Assembly (NCBI GenBank): GCA_027704905.1 | Contig: CM051006.1 | Location: 1,697,719 to 1,761,718, forward strand | Source of the DNA: Muraenolepis orangiensis | Taxonomy: Eukaryota; Chordata; Actinopteri; Gadiformes; Muraenolepididae | Length of the DNA: 64,000 nt | Direction: 5' to 3' | Shown: positions 23,487-33,980 of the stretch, piece by piece | Position numbering within the stretch: the first letter of the stretch is position 1 | Layout of the letters: the number at the start of each line of letters is the position of its first letter | Made by a program: the position numbers and the translations under genes | Notes under the pieces: model-generated | What the model saw: the letters and a program-made list of their open reading frames with translations, nothing else | The model's database searches: none | Told to the model about the DNA's origin: nothing

Positions 23487-23494
23487 GTCTAGAG
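23487..23494. repeat. 8-bp gtctagag shared by both hAT elements
   Basis: A single 8-bp copy lies between the right end of element 1 and the left end of element 2, serving as target duplication for both. Confidence 0.92.
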
Positions 23495-26054
23495 CAGGGG
23501 TCCCCAAACTTTTTCCTGTGAGGGCCACATAACTTTTCCCTTCTCTGATGGGGGCCGGGGTCAGTTTGTAACAGAAAAAGTGTGACGATCGCAGGGGTGC
23601 CTAAACGTAAACATTTATTGTTTTCCAGAAAGCCACACATAACCAAATATTAATAACCCTTTCCGGGATCTTCACAGAAAAATGTAATAAATAATAACAC
23701 TATTAATGAAATAAATAACACTATTTATGAAATAAATAATAACCAAATAACCCTCTCTGGGTTCTTCACAGAAAAAAAGTCCACTGAACATTAACTTTCT
23801 GTTGTGCCGTGCACAATCTTAACAGGTAAAAGTTTAGCTTAGTTGTCAGAGCAGAATCTCTTACTCAAATGACTCATATGAGCAGTCTCTCAAAGTTCTT
23901 GTGTTCCTTCCTTATAATCCTTTTGTAGGTTCCAGTAGGCTTGTAGACACCGCTGTTTGCAGCTCTCTCTCATCAACTTCCCTGTGAAAACCACAAAGCA
24001 AGCAGGCTGAGAAACCGAACTAAGTGATACAGCACCTACACAGCACAATACATTTCACTACCAGTATGGTTGTGGAGATGGATTTTATCCCAGTAGATTT
24101 TATTATGATTAAATTTGTTTATACTCAGAAAAGTCAGAAAAGTGATCTTACCTATGTATGTTCATCAGTGTGAACTGTGGGCCTGCATCTGGCTGGTGAG
24201 AAGTTGAATGTCAGGTTCCATTCTAGTCACAGCCAGTCTCAAACACTGATGCAGATGTTCATCTGTCAATCTTGATCTCATCTGAGTTTTCAGGTGTTTC
24301 ATGTGTGAAAAGGTTTGCTCGCAGATATACGTGCTGCCAAAAAGTGTAAACATCTTCATTGCGTGTTTTTTTCTGTTAGGGTACGTGTCGTTTGGGAGGG
24401 CGGCATAGAAGTCAATGAGACTGTTGGGCTTGAATGCGTCTTTCAGAACATCACAGTTTTGTAACTCGGCCAACTCAAACTGATAAGAAGGCTGGGCTTC
24501 ATCGATGTCGGCAAGAAAGGGGTTCTGGAAAAGACGGATTTCTTTTGCATTAACATGTAGTTGCCGGAATCGCACACCGAACTCCGCCTTCAGCATTTCC
24601 AGTGCTTCCACACACTTTTCAGCTGGGAACGGGACCGCTGGGTTCTCTGCAGAGAGGTTTTGGGTAGCAGGGAGATGGATGAAGTTGTGCTTTTTCACTT
24701 TTTCACCCCTGGCCTTGTAGCTGCAAGTTAAGGCTGTTCAGCATTTCTGTCACGTCTGTTAAAAATGCGAGGTGCCATTTCCATTCTGGGTCGATCAGCT
24801 CTGGGACCGTTTTGTCTTTTGAATGAAGAAATGCGTTAATTTCGGGTAGCAGCTCGTAAAAACGCCTCAAAACTCTGCCCCGGCTCAACCATCAGACCTC
24901 TGTGTAGTACAGCACATCGCCGTGCGCAGACTCCAGGAATTGTTGGAACTGCCTGTGTTTAAGTCCCTTTGCTCTGATGAAGTTTATGCATGACACCACA
25001 ACCTTCATGACAGAATCCCACTTCAACACTTTGCAGCACAGTGCTTGCTGGTGAATTAGGCAGTGGACTTGTAGCGGGGCGGTGAGACCCCGTTCTTCCA
25101 TCTCCCGGTTCATGCGTCCTATTAGACCCCGAGACGCACCCACCATACTAGGAGCCCTGTCAGTCGTGATGCTGGCAAGCTTTGACCAGTCTAGGTCGAA
25201 CTCTTCCATGGTTTGGCATACTTTGCCGAAAATATCCTCCCCCGTTGTAGTCCCTTTGAGACTTTGGAGGGCTGCCAGCTCCTCGCACATCTCAAAGTTT
25301 GCGCTAACTCCACGAATAAAAATGAGCAGCTGCGCTGTGTCTTGCACGTCCGTGCTCTCATCCAGTGCTAATGAAAAAATGTCAAATTATTTCGTCTTCT
25401 GCTGCAGCTGAGCATATACATTACCCCCGATTTCTTCAATGCGTCTGGTGATTGTACTCGCCGACAGACTCACGGCATTAAAGACATCTTTCTTCTCGGG
25501 ACACACCTCTTCCGCGACAGCATTCAAACATTTCTTGACAAACTCCATCAGTGAAAGGTTTACCGCTGCTTGCTATCAGTTGAGCAACCCGAAAGCTGGC
25601 CCGAACGGATGACTGGTTCAGCTGAGCTTGGCGTACAAATGTATTCTGCTGAGCTAACAGTCCACTTTTTAGCTTTGAGAGTTTGTCTGCTCGCATTTGG
25701 CCTTGCAAGTTATCATACTTGTCTTTGTGACGGGATTCATAGTGTCGGCGCAGATTGTATTCTTTGAATACCGCCACCGCCTCTTGACAGATGAGACAAA
25801 CAGCCTTTTCTTTCCATTGAACAAAAAAATAATCGTTTGACCACTGCAGGTTAAATACCCTGCATTCTGAATCAATTTTTCTCTTACCTAACCTTTTCGC
25901 CATTATTCCGTTCTATTTGACAGGGGCTAGTCTAGGATTCGCGTGGCCAGACTGAAAAAAAAATCATAATGCGTCTCTGGTATTGTTCAGGGGGCCGGGC
26001 CAAATGTCGAGGCGGGCCGTATCCGGCCCGCGGGCCTTAGTTTGGGGACCACTG
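23495..26054 (-). mobile_element. hAT DNA transposon 2
   Basis: A 2,560-bp element with terminal inverted repeats CAGGGGTCCCCAAACT (left) and CAGTGGTCCCCAAACT (right, read inward). It is a different family from element 1, although both TIRs share the CAG...AAACT pattern. The transposase on the minus strand is split by stops and frameshifts. It is bounded by gtctagag on both sides. Confidence 0.95.
24165..25903 (-). pseudogene. hAT transposase, broken (BED finger, core, hATC)
   Basis: The frame starts at ATG 25903 with MAKRLGKRKIDSE, then a BED-type zinc finger CLICQEAVAVFKEYNLRRHY with ESRH, residues about 35-60. The catalytic core resumes at 25347-24892 (ITTDRAPSMVGASRGL, then HCLIHQQAL) and 24888-24703 (MSRGRVLRRFYELLPEINAF). 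The C terminus at 24698-24165 has FGSTYICEQTFSHMKHLKTQ, the hATC signature. Lesions: a frame change and a TAA between 25478 and 25347, a TGA at 24889-24891 in a conserved Trp-Leu-Ser-Arg context, and a frameshift near 24700. It resembles the hAT lineage related to GTF2IRD2/ZBED-like proteins. It cannot make active transposase. Confidence 0.88.
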
Positions 26055-26062
26055 GTCTAGAG
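26055..26062. repeat. 8-bp target-site duplication gtctagag, third copy
   Basis: It directly follows the right terminal repeat of hAT element 2 and equals the two copies upstream. Confidence 0.9.
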
Positions 26063-26115
26063 TATAGCATAGTATGGTATTGTTGTTGAAATTCATACTG
26101 CAGGAGAATGAGGAG

Positions 26116-26152
26116 TGAGCATTCCATTGTACTTGCTCACGACAAATAAAAG
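26116..26152 (+). mobile_element. LINE/SINE 3' tail fragment
   Basis: GCATTCCATTGTACTTG followed by ACAAATAAAAGCATCTTGAA is a retrotransposon 3' end. A close relative lies at 29808-29850 (GCATTCCATTGTACTTG, then CAACTTGATC). Only the tail is present. Confidence 0.6.
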
Positions 26153-26510
26153 CATCTTGAATCTTGAATCTTGAATCTTGAATCTTGAATCTTGAACCTT
26201 GAATCTTGACTCTTGACTCTTGAATCTTGAATCTTGAACCTTGAATCTTGACTCTTGACTCTTGAATCTTGAACCTTGAATCTTGACTCTTGACTCTTGA
26301 ATCTTGAATCTTGAACCTTGAATCTTGACTCTTGACTCTTGACTCTTGAATCTTGAACCTTGAATCTTGACTCTTGACTCTTGAATCTTGAATCTTGAAC
26401 CTTGAATCTTGACTCTTGACTCTTGACTCTTGACTCTTGAATCTTGAATCTTGAATCTTGAATCTTGAACCTTGAATCTTCAATCTTCAATCTTCAATCT
26501 TCAATCTTGA
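26153..26510. repeat. Heptamer array (TCTTGAA/TCTTGAC)n
   Basis: About 50 tandem heptamers with variants TCTTGAA, TCTTGAC, CCTTGAA and TCTTCAA. The variants are arranged in a higher-order pattern of several heptamers. It begins exactly at the end of a retrotransposon tail. Seven bases shift the frame each unit, so the serine/arginine/lysine-rich frames on the minus strand are false. Confidence 0.95.
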
Positions 26511-27938
26511 ATGGTGTGAATAACGGCTGCAGTTGTTCCCAAAGCTCTCTGAGTCTCTGGAGCACAGCTCTGTTATCCTCATCCCACGGTCCGTCATCCC
26601 ACGGAAAAAAGTACACCGGAGGAAGAGAAGAAGGGAGGGTGTGGGGTCAAAGGTTAGGGATAATTGTATGATTGACATGTGTGACAAGAGTTTAGGATAA
26701 GATACAATGTACTTCCTGAATCACAGATAGGAAAGGCCGGTGTCAGAAGTCCACCAAAGAGTGAAAGAGATAAGAAAGTGAGCTTATGCAACAGAACAAC
26801 AAAACGCTTCATTTGCTTTTTAATGTCCATTTTGAGGTCTCACTTAAAACAACAGATGTTACATTTATTGTATATTAACATTTAAAATGTCACTCTTAAA
26901 ACTGCTGGCAAACTCTCCACAATAAAAAAGAATCGTCCAAATTATATTGGGTCCCAGCATTTCTACGATTACTATCATTATGCTGTGGTGTTGTGCCCGT
27001 CTCCACCAGGGGGAGACACTGAGCTTACTGGCCTCTGTTTAACGTCATTAAATCCTGCACTGATATCAGTTACCACGCATATGCGGCCGCTCATGCTGTT
27101 GCATTTTTGGCAGACAAACAGCAGAGACGAGGAGCGTCCCAGAGGACGATAAGCCCTGCTTCTGTCTGGCTGGAGGAAGCAGACCTGTTGAGCAAACTAA
27201 TTCACTCTTAGCTTAGCAATGCAAAGAGAGAATAGTTAGCAAATTCTCACCTCAGGATTTCAGAGAAACCACTGGGAGCAGCCGTGTGGAGCAAGTTGAG
27301 AGCTAACGGAGAACTCTCCCCGTTTCAATCCCATCAGCAATTCCCTGATTTTTAGCCAACTAATTGTGACCTCTAATTGTGAGAGTGTGAGTGGAGCAAG
27401 GCATGCTGGGTAGTTTTTCGGTGGTGGTTTTGTCATGAAATCAAGGGGCGACTGTTCTCGGGCTGTCTTCTTTGGTTAGCAGGCGAGAGGAGTGGAAAGT
27501 TGAGGGAAGCGTGAAATATTCATGCCGTCATGCTTTCTGGATGACAGCACTGGAGCCACTGGTGGCAGTGGCTCCTTAAAAATCTGACAAAGAATCTCCC
27601 ATTGGCTATTCTAGTTTGGAACCCCTTTGGAGGTCTCCATCACTAAGGACCCCAACCACCCTGGGCTCCATCTCTTCTCCCCCATCTCCATCACTAAGGA
27701 CCTCAATGTTCTATCAAAACCAAAAACCTCATGTGAGAGGGGAAATAGGTTGTCGGTGCCATTACATTTCAGCACCAAAAGTCAAACACCACAAGCCCAC
27801 CTGAGGCCAGCGCTTTACAAACAAATCTCAAGTTCTGTCTATAGCTGTGTTTAAGAGACATGGAGAGAGGGAGAAGCCCATGCTTATCCCCCAGCTTAGA
27901 TCCTGGGGTCCCAAGGTCCACAAGCACACCTCCCCAGA

Positions 27939-27943
<5 letters not shown>
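26511..27943. other. Unique-looking sequence, no gene seen
   Basis: About 1.4 kb with only short frames. Nothing in it resembles a transposon or conserved exon to me. Confidence 0.5.

Positions 27944-27997
<54 letters not shown>
27944..27997. repeat. (CT)n microsatellite
   Basis: A pure CT array of about 54 bp. Confidence 0.96.
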
Positions 27998-28480
<483 letters not shown>

Positions 28481-28639
28481 TCTTGTTGCCCTGTGTAATT
28501 GGCAATCTTAAAGCCAAGTTACTATTGTAGTATTAATAAATATTTCCAGGATTTTTTTCCTGGTGGAAATCTTTAGCAGAATATATCTAGACATTTTCGT
28601 CATTTTAGATGCTATTATCCAAAATGTTCTATTGGATGG

Positions 28640-28895
28640 TCGTCATTAAGGAGCAGGTAGTGGTTAGGGGTTCATTAAGGAGCAGGAAGGGGTTAAGGGT
28701 CATTAAGGAGCAGGTAGGGGTTAGAGGTCATTAAGGAGCAGGTAGGGGTTAGGGGTCATTAAGGAGCAGGTAGGGGTTAGGGGTGATTAAGGAGCAGGTA
28801 GGGGTTAGAGGTCCTTAAGGAGCAGGTAGGGGTTAGAGGTAATTAAGGAGCAGGTAGGGGTTAGAGGTCATTAAGGAGCAGGAGGGGGTTAGGGG
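28640..28895. repeat. 28-bp minisatellite seeded in a SINE-like sequence
   Basis: About nine units containing CATTAAGGAGCAGGTAGGGG and TTAG. The last unit runs on into GGGTTAGGGGGCATCTTGCT and GATGCCTAC, the same stretch found in the SINE fragment at 18280-18392. Confidence 0.92.
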
Positions 28896-28977
28896 GCATC
28901 TTGCTCTGTGATGCCTACTTTATTGTATATACAATATTTTATTAGTTAGGAGGGAATGGGGAGTAAGCAAGTTTAGG

Positions 28978-29806
28978 CAACCTGTCCACCCTTGTCAAGC
29001 CCTATGTCAAGAACCTAGGGGTGATTTTTGACTCACAATTCAAATTTGACAGACAAGTGAATGCAGTAGTGAAGTCATGTTTTTTTCAAATTCGCATCAT
29101 TGCCAGGCTCAAACCCCTTCTCTCCCCCGCAGACCTTCAAAAGATTATCCACGCTTTTGTTTCATCCCGCTTAGATTACTGTAACTCCCTCTATATCGGC
29201 ATCAGCCAGTCATCTCTATCCCGCCTACAACTGGTTCAGAATGCTGCCGCGAGACTACTGACCGGAACTCGTAGGAGAGACCATATCACCCCTGTCCTTG
29301 CCTCCCTTCACTGGCTTCCAGTCCGCCAAAGAATAGACTTTAAGGTTCTGTTGTTCGTGTTTAAAGCCCTGAATGGACTGGCCCCCTCCTACATCTCAGA
29401 CCTCCTTTCCCCCTACTCCAACATCAGGTCCCTCAGGTCAGTTGATCAGAGGCTCCTGACGGTCCGGGGGTCTAATCTTAAGCTCAAGGGGGGCCGTGCC
29501 TTTGCTGTCGCAGCCCCTAACCTGTGGAACAGCATCCCCACCTCCATTAGGCTTGCCCCCTCGACTGAAACCTTTAAGTCTAGGCTCAAAACACACCTCT
29601 ACTCCTTAGCGTTCCCCGATTCACCCTGACTTGTGCCCTGTTTCCCTGATTTGTCCCCCTGTTTAACTGTGTGTTTCCAACTGTATTTTGTCTAAATGTG
29701 TAATGCTGTTTGTTTAGTGTTTGTTTTGATTCACTCTGTACAGCACTCTGGTTGACGTGTGTCATGTTTAGATGTGCTATATAAATAAATCTGATTGATT
29801 GATTGA
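28978..29806 (+). mobile_element. L2-like LINE, 5'-truncated
   Basis: A plus-strand non-LTR remnant. Coding sequence (from about 28978, frame into 29629) is followed by a short 3' UTR ending GCTATATAAATAAATCTG and (ATTG)n at about 29790-29806. It lacks the endonuclease and the catalytic RT motifs. Confidence 0.85.
29021..29629 (+). CDS. LINE reverse transcriptase, C-terminal 202 residues
   Basis: The frame encodes the region after the RT palm: MIFDSQFKFDRQV, then HAFVSSRLDYCNSLYIG (about residues 45-61), then LASLHWLPVRQRIDFKVLLF and a C terminus RLKTHLYSLAFPDSP. The RLDYCNSL and LHWLPV motifs also occur in the LINE at 935-1933, so both belong to the L2/CR1-like group, but overall divergence marks them as different families. 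The Met is internal and the frame extends upstream to about 28978. It is uninterrupted but lacks the catalytic YADD box, so it is a dead remnant. Confidence 0.85.
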   Translation: MIFDSQFKFDRQVNAVVKSCFFQIRIIARLKPLLSPADLQKIIHAFVSSRLDYCNSLYIGISQSSLSRLQLVQNAAARLLTGTRRRDHITPVLASLHWLPVRQRIDFKVLLFVFKALNGLAPSYISDLLSPYSNIRSLRSVDQRLLTVRGSNLKLKGGRAFAVAAPNLWNSIPTSIRLAPSTETFKSRLKTHLYSLAFPDSP

Positions 29807-29875
29807 AGCATTCCATTGTACTTGACAAATGACCTATAAAACAACTTGATCTTGATCTTTATCTTGATCTTGACA
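29807..29875 (+). mobile_element. LINE/SINE 3' tail with (TTGATC)n
   Basis: GCATTCCATTGTACTTGACA followed by TTGATCTTGATCTTTATCTT matches the tail at 26116-26152 but ends in a hexamer instead of a heptamer repeat. It abuts the end of the preceding LINE. Confidence 0.55.
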
Positions 29876-29879
29876 GGTA

Positions 29880-29960
29880 GACTGTGGACAAGCGGGATCG
29901 AACCCAGAACTTTCAAACACTGTAGCCGAGATGACGATCCTGCCAGCTCAGATCTGACCA
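29880..29960 (-). mobile_element. tRNA-derived SINE head fragment
   Basis: On the minus strand, GAGCTGGCAGGATCGTCATC (box A region) and GGGTTCGATCCC (box B, 29894-29905) are at tRNA-like spacing. It has no intact acceptor stem, so it is not called a tRNA gene. Confidence 0.55.
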
Positions 29961-31284
29961 GGTCCACTGCTACTTGTTAGTTTAATGTTGTCTTAACGTA
30001 AAAATACTGTGAGGATTTGGCTGCTTGGTTTGAATCTGAATTGATTTAATAAGACATCCATAAATATTAAAGCAGTTAAACTCTTTAAAAGAGACCAGCG
30101 CGTGCATATATCTTCTTAACTACCCTGATTTATGAAGCCACTTCAATGCTTCCACAACAACATTGATTTCAATATCTACGTTTGATTTATAAGTGTATAT
30201 ATTGTTTTAGTATTTCCTTTGTGTCGCAGCAGGATCTAAATGGTAAGAAGAGTTAGTAGAAAAAACAACAACTTATTTAAAATGTAAATTAGAAAATGGT
30301 GTTGTTCTTTTCGTATAAATAACATAATAAGCAAGACAAATAAAACATCTCAGACATCCACAGGCGTCATGTGCAGGCATCCTTTCCTCAAACATAAGGA
30401 GTGAATCACATGAACACGAAGCAAAACAAAGCTACTTCAAGACAAAAATAAGGGGGCGAGGGCCTCGGCATTTGAAGAAAACTTTGACAAAGTCCTAAAA
30501 TATAAAAAGCTATGTCTTCAGAGTGGATTACCAAGCATCTTCGAAGAATAAGGCTTAGATATCTAAATATAAGTAAATGTAAAGATAAGCAAAGTCTCTA
30601 AATTAAACATCTTCTGCCCTTTAGTTTGTTAAGCTGTTTGCTCTTTTAGTTTTGTTTATTTGGCCTCCAAATGTTGTTGTTCTGGATACGTTTAAGGAAA
30701 GGACGTAAGGTTCCTTCAAAGGAAGCTTGAGAACATCCTCAACACAAGCTGAGGATGAGCAGAAGGAGGAAGGAACATGTCAAATACGTCTACATACATC
30801 AATATGCGTTGGAGATAAGGTTCAAAGCACATTACTCATAGATTAGAAATAAGTTTGGGGTACGTTGGACATTATCTCAACGTATTTCGACTTATGAGTA
30901 ACTTACAGTTAACGTGTGTGAACGTGTGTCAACGATCGCATAACTTACCTACACCTTATGGCCCACGTATGTCAGCGTATGGCTCATACGCTGACATACC
31001 TGTTGTGTTACCTAAACCTAACCCAGTAGTTGTGTTACCTAAACCTAACCCAGTAGTTGTGTAGACTAAACCTAATAAAGAAAATAAGATTAAGTCTAAA
31101 TAAAGCCATGGGACATGAACCCGGGTCTCCTGAGTGGAGGTCTGTTTGTGGACGTCTGTTTGTGGACGTTTGTTTGTGCTCGTAGTGACCAGCGGATGGT
31201 TGAGTCTCTAGGGTTCTCAGAAACCTCAGCGCTGTAACCCGATCCATGTTAATAAATATATAAACTACTGTATGGAATATACAC
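29961..31284. other. AT-rich sequence, no gene seen
   Basis: About 1.3 kb up to the second gap. It holds a perfect hairpin (30967-30999), a 27-bp unit repeated about 2.5 times (31000-31065, TTGTGTTACCTAAACCTAAC) and a tRNA-like box B in reverse near 31113. All frames are short. Confidence 0.5.
30967..30999. repeat. Perfect 15-bp inverted repeat, 3-nt loop
   Basis: GTATGTCAGCGTATG, then GCT, then its exact reverse complement. No terminator-like T tract follows. Confidence 0.9.
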
Positions 31285-32284
31285 NNNNNNNNNNNNNNNN
31301 NNNNNNNNNNNNNNNNNNNNNNNNNNNNNNNNNNNNNNNNNNNNNNNNNNNNNNNNNNNNNNNNNNNNNNNNNNNNNNNNNNNNNNNNNNNNNNNNNNNN
31401 NNNNNNNNNNNNNNNNNNNNNNNNNNNNNNNNNNNNNNNNNNNNNNNNNNNNNNNNNNNNNNNNNNNNNNNNNNNNNNNNNNNNNNNNNNNNNNNNNNNN
31501 NNNNNNNNNNNNNNNNNNNNNNNNNNNNNNNNNNNNNNNNNNNNNNNNNNNNNNNNNNNNNNNNNNNNNNNNNNNNNNNNNNNNNNNNNNNNNNNNNNNN
31601 NNNNNNNNNNNNNNNNNNNNNNNNNNNNNNNNNNNNNNNNNNNNNNNNNNNNNNNNNNNNNNNNNNNNNNNNNNNNNNNNNNNNNNNNNNNNNNNNNNNN
31701 NNNNNNNNNNNNNNNNNNNNNNNNNNNNNNNNNNNNNNNNNNNNNNNNNNNNNNNNNNNNNNNNNNNNNNNNNNNNNNNNNNNNNNNNNNNNNNNNNNNN
31801 NNNNNNNNNNNNNNNNNNNNNNNNNNNNNNNNNNNNNNNNNNNNNNNNNNNNNNNNNNNNNNNNNNNNNNNNNNNNNNNNNNNNNNNNNNNNNNNNNNNN
31901 NNNNNNNNNNNNNNNNNNNNNNNNNNNNNNNNNNNNNNNNNNNNNNNNNNNNNNNNNNNNNNNNNNNNNNNNNNNNNNNNNNNNNNNNNNNNNNNNNNNN
32001 NNNNNNNNNNNNNNNNNNNNNNNNNNNNNNNNNNNNNNNNNNNNNNNNNNNNNNNNNNNNNNNNNNNNNNNNNNNNNNNNNNNNNNNNNNNNNNNNNNNN
32101 NNNNNNNNNNNNNNNNNNNNNNNNNNNNNNNNNNNNNNNNNNNNNNNNNNNNNNNNNNNNNNNNNNNNNNNNNNNNNNNNNNNNNNNNNNNNNNNNNNNN
32201 NNNNNNNNNNNNNNNNNNNNNNNNNNNNNNNNNNNNNNNNNNNNNNNNNNNNNNNNNNNNNNNNNNNNNNNNNNNNNNNNNNNN
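31285..32284. other. Assembly gap, 1000 Ns
   Basis: A second gap of exactly 1000 bases. It hides the left (3') part of the Gypsy LTR and any target duplication. Confidence 0.99.
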
Positions 32285-32503
32285 GCAGGGTGATCACAAG
32301 CCAGGGATAAATGGCACCTGGGGACTGGTAGTACCGGTTACACGTAGTACGAACGAGCGACGTCTCTCTCACTGACGGCAGCTGTATAAATAGCCCCCAG
32401 TGAGATCATGGCAATTCAGCCACGGTAATGTGGCAGGTGCTTGGTGTGGCGCCTCTAGCGCACGACGGTGCAACGCCCCCTGGTCAACCACCGTAACGTG
32501 ACA
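32285..32503 (-). repeat. 3' LTR of Gypsy element, partial
   Basis: It matches 38552-38771 over its whole length, including a TATAAATAGCCCCCAG core-promoter-like step. It ends (minus strand) with TGTCACG at 32503 and runs left into the gap. Confidence 0.9.
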
Positions 32504-32521
32504 GGTACCCCCCCCATCCAA
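32504..32521 (-). promoter_or_regulatory. Polypurine tract
   Basis: On the minus strand, TGGATGGGGGGGGTACC directly precedes the 3' LTR, the position of the plus-strand priming site in LTR retrotransposons. Confidence 0.7.
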
Positions 32522-33980
32522 ACGGGGTGCCTCCTCGGCGCCCCACCTCGCGCCTCTGTCTGGCAGTGATGCCGATCCTGTATGGAAGGTTCGCGGATGA
32601 AGCGGGACAGATGCAAGGACACTCCGCCCCGTGGGAAATCCAAACTCCGCTCCGCTCTCCTACCTGGGCCGTACCCCTAGCCCAATCCACCAGGTACATA
32701 GGAACCCGGCCACGGACCGACGGCAGGATGTCTCCAGGATCTTTATCACCGTGTAGGCGGGATGGTCGTCGATGATCCTGGGGGTGGGAGGGGGTAGTGG
32801 TGGGGCAGCGCACAAGGGACTGGAAGACACAGTGTTTCAATAGGGAGACATGAAGGGGATGAACTTTCAATGGCTGGCGGCCAATCTTCACCGCTACAGA
32901 AACCGGATTGATGACCTTGCTCCACCGTGTAAGTCCCACATAACGTGAGGCGCCAATTCCGGGACTGTACGGAGTGGCAGGTCACGGGAGGAGAGCCAAT
33001 ACCTGTTGTCCAGGGTGCGATAGATGGGCTGCCTGGAACCCTCCGACGGTCACGCCCAAACGCCGGTTCCGATCGGCCGTACGATAGGAGTGCGCACCCG
33101 TGCGGTCCTCCAAATACGGCGGCAGCGATGGAGGTGGGCCTGTTACCGACGCCCGCAAGCTCCTCCCCTGGACGGGAAACAGGGGTGGATTGATAGCCCA
33201 GTGATGCCTGGAACGGCGAACATCCACTGGCGTCGCTGATCACGGAAGTTAGTGGGCGTACTCCACCAAGGAAGGGTCGGGAAAACTCCATGAAGATGGA
33301 TGGCGCGTCTGGCGACGCAGCGAAGAGCCGCTTCAGGTCTGGTTGGCTCTCCTCCTCCACCCCCATTGTCCATATGGACTGAGGATGGTATCCGGAGGAG
33401 AGGGCTGGCGGTATAGGACATCCCATGAGCATGGCAGAACGCCTTCCACAACTGCAACTCGAACTGTGGACCCCGGTGCCGGACATATGTCCAGCGGGTA
33501 TACCCCGTCGCATGACGAAAATAACCTGCAGCACCAGGAGGGTCCGCCTTCGTCCTGGACGAGGGAAGCTTGGGAACTGGGCACAAAATGTGGACTCGCC
33601 TTCGTAATTAAACTCCGGTCGACGATGGTGAGGATGGGTGGGAGTTACCAGACCGACGGCTGGAAGAAATGACCGGTGGACCGAAGTCTCTATCTGGTCG
33701 TATGTTTGACGACTCAATGGCCGAACGAGCGTGTATAGGCAGCGGGCTGCGCTAGCAACTCCCGCAGGAGGTTCGATGTGATGGCCTTGCTGCGTGCACA
33801 GACGTGCAGGCTCGGGACATATAGGCCTGGGTGTCCCGGGCGATGGAAAGGCCACCAGAAGCTCCGTCTTTGAGGAAGGACAGGGGTCCGTGCAAAGCCG
33901 GGGATGGCAGGTCAGACGTAGGAGAGCCCACTGACAGCACCCGAGACCTAAACTGAGGATCGGGTACAAACAGCCGGTTA
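32504..33980 (-). pseudogene. Gypsy integrase and chromodomain-like C terminus, frameshifted
   Basis: Pieces of integrase appear in alternating frames. RGPQFELQLWKAFCHA lies at about 33430-33480 and SSGYHPQSIW nearby, both from the catalytic core, followed by GCSPFQASLGYQSTP. Downstream, INPVSVAVKIGRQPLKVHPL (about 32860-32915) and VPMYLVDWARG (about 32680-32710) look like the linker and chromodomain, which in chromoviruses targets insertion to modified chromatin. Frame changes roughly every 100-200 bp prevent any full-length product. Confidence 0.75.

Noticed and set aside
31000..31065. Interstitial telomere repeat
   Set aside because: CCTAAACCTAACCC looks similar, but the real unit is 27 bp and there is no run of TTAGGG/CCCTAA.
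32746..33969. Intact 407-codon host gene
   Set aside because: It contains shuffled integrase motifs of the Gypsy element in several frames. It is a frameshifted transposon remnant.
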